From the NCBI GenBank assembly GCA_028023455.1, contig JAQFVV010006232.1:372001-436000 (forward strand): a stretch of 64,000 bases of DNA, given 5' to 3'. The stretch comes from Epiperipatus broadwayi (taxonomy: Eukaryota; Onychophora; Udeonychophora; Euonychophora; Peripatidae). The position numbers were made by a program, and so were the translations under genes. Under the pieces are notes generated by a model. That model made no database searches. It saw only the letters and a program-made list of their open reading frames with translations, and was not told the DNA's origin. Below are positions 59,510-64,000 of the stretch, piece after piece (the first letter of the stretch is position 1; each line of letters starts with the position of its first letter).

Positions 59510-60732
59510 TGCATTTATCTGTCTGTGGTCCCCAAGACTTTCCCAATTCCTTATTCAGTGGGTTATGATGGCTCATATTTATTGCAATTAAAAAATCTGC
59601 CACCTATTCAATGTTTTTTTTCTATCATTTCTCAAATCATCTGTTTTATTTTGAAAGGCAGATTATGATGAATTCTTTTCATAAGTTGACCCTCAATCAA
59701 TCCAATAGGTCCAATGTTCTTAGCTTGACCACTTTCTCCCAAAGAACTGAGAATAGCCTTATCTTCCACTAGCAAATAATTTCCCATGCATTATCATTTG
59801 TTCAAAAGTTGCTCTCCAGTGCCTCTTTGTAATTCTGAAATATCTTAATGGGTGATGTAAATCCCACAATGCTTGATCATCAGCTTGTAATTGGTTGAAT
59901 ACAATGATCAGGTTATACTTCTTTTGACATTATATTAGGATTAAAATATCTTTTCAAGCTATTTAGATGCTTTGTTAGTGGTTCACAGACTTGGCCTCTG
60001 AACATTTTAATTTTTAGAAATTGATTAATGTCAGATTGAACTTCTTCATGATCGCTGGTACCAAATTTCAGGTTTTTCTTTGCTTATATTATAATCAAAC
60101 TTGAATGTCGATTCATTTATTACCTTGCCATTGTGGTTTGTAGAGATTTCAGATCCTTCCTACATCTTATATATCATATGAATAATTTATTCATTAAGTT
60201 TATTAATCTTATTTTGATTTTTTTTCAGAAACTATTTTGTTACAACTTTCAGATTCTTAATTTTCATATCTAATTCATCCATATTTGCTTGCAATCTTAT
60301 CATTGATTGGTTCTTTTCAATTTTATTTTTTTACCACTTGTAAAGTTAATTTTTCCAACCTTTCTCTACATTCCTATTCATCTTTTATTTGATTAAACCT
60401 CTTTTCACAATCCTTTGAAAGGTTCTCAATTCTGTTTATGTTTTCTGTTCTCATCTCTTTACATATTTCTCTCATAGTTTGCTGTTCTTTCTTAAATTTT
60501 TCCTTACACTCACATTTTATATCATTAAATCTTTCATCATTTTTTGGAAGCATCTCCTTTAATTTTTGTATGCTTTCCTAAACTTTTCATCTATTTTTAG
60601 TTACAGTTCATCAAATCTTACATCACTTTTTTGTTGCATCATTTAAAATTCCTTTTGCAACAACTATTGTAGCACCTCTACCATGAATGGCTGAGTTTGA
60701 TCTTGCTGGATAGCATCTTGTTGCAATTCCAT
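59510..60732 (-). pseudogene. Gag-like relic of an LTR element
   Basis: On the minus strand the sequence starts with an ATG at 60730-60732 reading MELQQDAIQQDQTQPFMVEV, then Lys/Glu-rich, coiled-coil-like fragments (through about 60230) and a second portion near 59700-59900 with ADDQALWDLHHPLRY, RHWRATFEQMIM and further pieces. Stops and shifts are frequent. The charged N-terminal coiled coil followed by a more compact region recalls the Gag of Ty3-like elements, and is comparable in style, not in sequence, to the Gag at 20749. No pol domain is readable. Alternative: an unrelated repeat-encoded coiled-coil protein. Confidence 0.5.
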
Positions 60733-60820
60733 AGCATAAGCTTGTGGTTAAAACACCTGTAGAGGTCCCTACTATTGCATTTTATACGCATATTATCGAG
60801 GTTATAGCCTCAGTAAATAT
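60733..60820 (-). repeat. Leader repeat, copy 1 (before the Gag-like ATG)
   Basis: An 88-base block, on the plus strand AGCATAAGCTTGTGGTTAAA...GCCTCAGTAAATAT, that lies immediately upstream (minus sense) of the Gag-like start codon. It recurs at 63563-63650 (opposite strand) and 63737-63824 (same strand), while the sequences beyond it differ, so it is a shared leader or a mobile segment in its own right. Confidence 0.75.
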
Positions 60821-60824
60821 CATT

Positions 60825-62340
60825 CTTCTTAATGCAAATCTAGTTTCAATATTTCAGTTTACTAATTACTATCTAAAATTATTACTATTTCTTATTTGTT
60901 TTATAGCTTTCTATTCATTAAATAGTATATCCACTTTTATCTTCACTATACAACCCTGTATGATAACCAACACTACCTGGAACTATGAGTTTGAACGTTT
61001 TCCCAGTATTTACATTTATCTTAATTATTTATCTCATGTCACTCTTATATTTTAATTTAACTTTCATTATTTATTTATTGCACTTTATTGTTTAGCTAAT
61101 TTGTTTGATGAAAAATGATCAATTCTCTTTCTCAGTATGTTTTTTTTTAATATCAGGCCTCATATTACTTAGTGTCAAGTTACGTAATGGAAACTAGAAT
61201 TCAAACCCATAAATTGGGATGGTGTCCCTGTGGTTATTTCCAGTAATCTTTTTTATCCCAAAATATAACTTTATTTCTATATATTTTTGTTGGTATTCAA
61301 TCATACAACAAAACATATATGTGTAGATTAATTATTAGATATATGGATGCCACTCTCCTATGAAAAAAATATACCGTATGAACTACTATCCAGTCATAAT
61401 TCCACATTAATATGCCAGCTAATGAGACAGCCTGTGAGTTCACTGCTATAAAGATAGGACATATTATTTCTTATAATTAAATGAGATTGAATCAACATGG
61501 TACAAATAAATTTAAATAATTTATATTTATTAAGAAAATACACGCGCACACACACAAACAAATAAATCATATATAACCTTAACACATTATTTACAAATAA
61601 TATATGAGTATAAATAAGCATATTAAATATAGTTTTTAATGTTAGTAGAGAATAATATTTATATATACAAAATATTAAATGTAATATAACAGTTAAATAA
61701 AAGATTCTAATTACATAGGTATTTTAATAATATTAAATAACTGCCCTATAATAAGTTCATCAATTTGTATAGCTATTAATTATTCAATCATGAATTAAAC
61801 TATATTTCTAAGCATTAAACACATATAATTAATAAGGCTTTCTACCAATAAAAATATATATTGTACCATCATCTTCTAGAAATATAATAATAAAAAAATA
61901 GGACTAGCTCAGATAAAATGATGGTAAAACTGACTGTTAGCAGCCACAACATTTCGCCCTCTATTTTTAAAAAACTGAACTATATTTTTTTTCATACCAA
62001 GTGTATCTAACTATAAATAAATTATATCTAACTATAAATGTTTTTACATAAAGGTTAATAATAAAAAATAAACTTACATTTTTATGCGTAGTTTTGAGCA
62101 AGTATCGTATGTGTATATTTTTATGTATTTTTGTAAATAACATTTAAAAAAATTATAATTTAGTGATTGTTTTGTGTGCATTTAAACTGACATTTGGGGG
62201 TTGTGTATTTTACATATTTTGAGGGTCCAAAAAATGTACTTTTTAGGATAGCAAATCAATTTGTTTTATGTGTAAAATGTATTTAATATTGATTTATATA
62301 TTGTTATAAATTTTAAAGTTTTTAGTGTGAAAGTTGTATA
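60825..62340. other. AT-rich DNA, no gene seen
   Basis: No motif of an LTR or coding domain is recognisable. The 103-residue plus frame at 60744-61055 overlaps the leader repeat and is Ile/Phe/Leu-rich, so I do not call it a gene. An (AC)n-like patch is at 61538-61560. Confidence 0.4.
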
Positions 62341-62341
62341 T

Positions 62342-62446
62342 TTTTTTTTCATGTCTTAAAGCATAGGCCGGAAAGTGAACCCTCAAACCCAGGACAATGC
62401 TTGTAAGGTGGCTGTGCTGACCACTTGGCCACCAATGTTTGACTAT
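62342..62446 (-). mobile_element. tRNA-like short retroposon (copy c)
   Basis: On the minus strand: TTGGTGGCCAAGTGGTCAGC (A-box-like), GCCACCTTACAAGC (anticodon-arm part), GGGTTTGAGGGTTCACTTTCC (B-box region) and GCTTTAAGACATGAAAAAAAAA (tail). It is more diverged than copies a and b. TTTAGTGTGAAAGT occurs on both sides (62322 and 62454 regions), possibly an extended target duplication. Confidence 0.7.
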
Positions 62447-62563
62447 ATTATATTTAGTGTGAAAGTCATATACATATATTTTAAAATGGTCTTTTTAATG
62501 TACATTTCTTGCTCAACGTCATGCATATCTATTATTTTTTATACTTTTCATTATTTTTAGTGC

Positions 62564-62778
62564 TGCAACACAGAGCATGTATTAGACCTGCTGCACCTTT
62601 TCATATTCATATCAATCTGCCAATAACTTTGTAAATCTTGCAAAAATTTCATATACAAGACCCATGTACATGTTACTTTTTTCCAAATGTTTGGTCATAT
62701 CACAAGATTATAAAGTTATCAGCAGATTGATATCATTGTGAAAAGATGCAGCAAGTCCAATATCTTCTCTGTGTTGCA
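62564..62778. repeat. Foldback element with arms of about 80 bases
   Basis: TGCAACACAGAG begins the left arm and CTCTGTGTTGCA ends the right arm. Within, AAAAGATGCAGCA pairs with TGCTGCACCTTTT, and CAGATTGATAT and GATTATAAAGTTAT pair with their partners. The loop is about 45 bases (around ATTTCATATACAAGACCCATG). There is no coding content. Confidence 0.75.
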
Positions 62779-62854
62779 GGACCAATACCAAAGTACTTGG
62801 TTTTGAATTTGCATTTTTTATTGATTAGCAATTTGTTATAATATTACATATGTA

Positions 62855-63562
62855 ATTGATTAATTTTATAGGTACAGATATTATAAGTCTCTTACATTTA
62901 TGGATTCTTCAGTGCATTTTTCTAAAAAAATTAATGATTTTTAATTAAGATAGCCTTCTTTTACAACTTTCCACCATATGATGAAATATATCCTTATTCA
63001 CCTACTTCCAATTATCATGTTTTTTTAACATTTTTTGTTTGATTCTTTTTTGTTTAATTAAGGATTTTATTATCTGATAAACAAATTTTTTTATTTACAA
63101 TGTTTTTTTTCTAAAAAAAAGTTTCTTATCTTAAAACCTAAAAATGCAGATTAATTGGTTTACTACTAAGAATTATATTTCTTATCAGTTTCTATTTCCA
63201 AAATTCTTGGATGAACATAAATTCTTGCTTATCTAATTAAATAAATTATTATTCCTTACATGCACACATATATAACAAATTTGTTTTTGTTTGTGACAGT
63301 AAAGAAAATAAAAGAAAATAAATATTATGCCAACCAAATTTCAATTTTAACTACATATTTCTAAGTTAAATATTGACTCCATTTATACCTGCACATGCAT
63401 TCACTTATATTTAATCAAATACTTAGTTTACAATCTTATGCTTTTTGTCTTATAGTCTAAACTTTACAATATTTGTTATTGTTGTTTTTTCTATGAAAGC
63501 TGAACAATTTATAATGCAGAATGACTGACTATATTTAGAATTCAATGCATTCATTACAATAT
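62855..63562 (+). repeat. LTR-like direct repeat, right copy
   Basis: Diverged copy of 56365-57175. It runs directly into the leader repeat at 63563 and then into an ATG at 63651, the arrangement LTR, leader, Gag start expected for an element on the plus strand. The frame after this ATG (MEEKRG...) is not sustained. Confidence 0.6.
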
Positions 63563-63650
63563 ATATTTACTAAGGCTATAACCTTGACAATATGCATATA
63601 AAATGCGATAGCAGGGACCTCTACAGGTGTTTTAACCACAAGCTTATGCT
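63563..63650 (+). repeat. Leader repeat, copy 2
   Basis: Reverse complement of the blocks at 60733 and 63737. It precedes ATGGAAGAAAAG at 63651, just as copy 1 precedes ATGGAATTGCAA. Confidence 0.75.
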
Positions 63651-63736
63651 ATGGAAGAAAAGAGGGGAACCCAAATCAGAGGGGGGAACCCTTCTTTACT
63701 TCAACCTACTTTCTATTTAAATAAGTTTTCTTTCAT

Positions 63737-63824
63737 ATCATAAGCTTGTGGTTAAAACACCTGTAGAGGTCCCTGCTATCACATTTTATATGCATATTGT
63801 CGAGGTTATAGCCTTAGTAAATAT
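63737..63824 (-). repeat. Leader repeat, copy 3
   Basis: Same orientation as copy 1 and inverted relative to copy 2, from which it is separated by about 86 bases containing two G-rich purine runs (63659-63668 and 63681-63691). The pair can form a hairpin. Confidence 0.75.
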
Positions 63825-64000
63825 TACTTACGTAATCAATGTGCATTTAATAAATTTATAATTACAATATATATATATATTTTAACTGGCCACCCCTTCT
63901 AACCATCCCTTCTGATGTCTGACAACTTAAACAAAATAATATAGATCTTAAGAAATGGACACGTGAGCCAAACCATAGACTAGATGGAATTTCTATGGCT

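Noticed and set aside
59874-59890. Minus-strand CTGATGATC as another hammerhead
   Set aside because: It lies in the Gag-like relic and has neither helix II nor a GAAA box at the proper distance.

Overview
This is a very AT-rich, repeat-dominated stretch of an animal nuclear genome. I see no host protein-coding gene, rRNA or functional tRNA gene that I can support. The mix of decayed non-LTR retrotransposons (RTE-like and Jockey/CR1-like), Ty3-like LTR elements, short tRNA-like retroposons with A-rich (ATT)n tails, foldback elements, long (ATCT)n and (ATT)n microsatellites and hammerhead-ribozyme motifs suggests a lophotrochozoan invertebrate, perhaps a mollusc such as a cephalopod. That assignment is an inference with low confidence. 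The window reads as intergenic or intronic DNA.

Layout, left to right. Bases 1-2450 are AT-rich with one tRNA-like retroposon (911-1030). A hammerhead relic (about 2470-2528) lies just outside a degenerate Ty3/Gypsy-type element on the minus strand (2580-10510; diverged LTRs, ATATA target duplication, relics of Gag, protease, RT, RNase H and integrase). Bases 10516-16040 hold a repeat with an inverted tRNA-like end (11050-11432), two local tandem duplications and a second tRNA-like retroposon. From about 16040 to 25290 there is a clear nest. A Jockey/CR1-like LINE is split by a minus-strand LTR element (18167-25059) that keeps only a short coiled-coil Gag, and one LTR of that element is split again by a TIR transposon (22050-23402). 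A second LINE fragment lies at 26080-27490.

Bases 29940-32890 carry a tRNA-like inverted pair, then a 438-base tandem repeat and a head-to-head inverted pair of the same family. Each copy carries a type I hammerhead ribozyme motif. A TIR element (36013-36906) and a nearly complete but broken RTE-like LINE (about 40860-43705) follow. The right third is AT-rich and holds a truncated tRNA-like copy, a 27-base palindrome, a second copy of the 11-kb repeat with a different hammerhead-like motif (50640-50905), a 1.1-kb (ATCT)n array, a pair of LTR-like direct repeats around a minus-strand Gag-like relic, a foldback element and a leader repeat in three copies.

Nothing here works together as an operon or pathway. 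The biology is layered transposition. The most interesting theme is self-cleaving RNA motifs carried by at least two unrelated repeat families, one tandem and inverted, the other linked to a tRNA-like promoter region.
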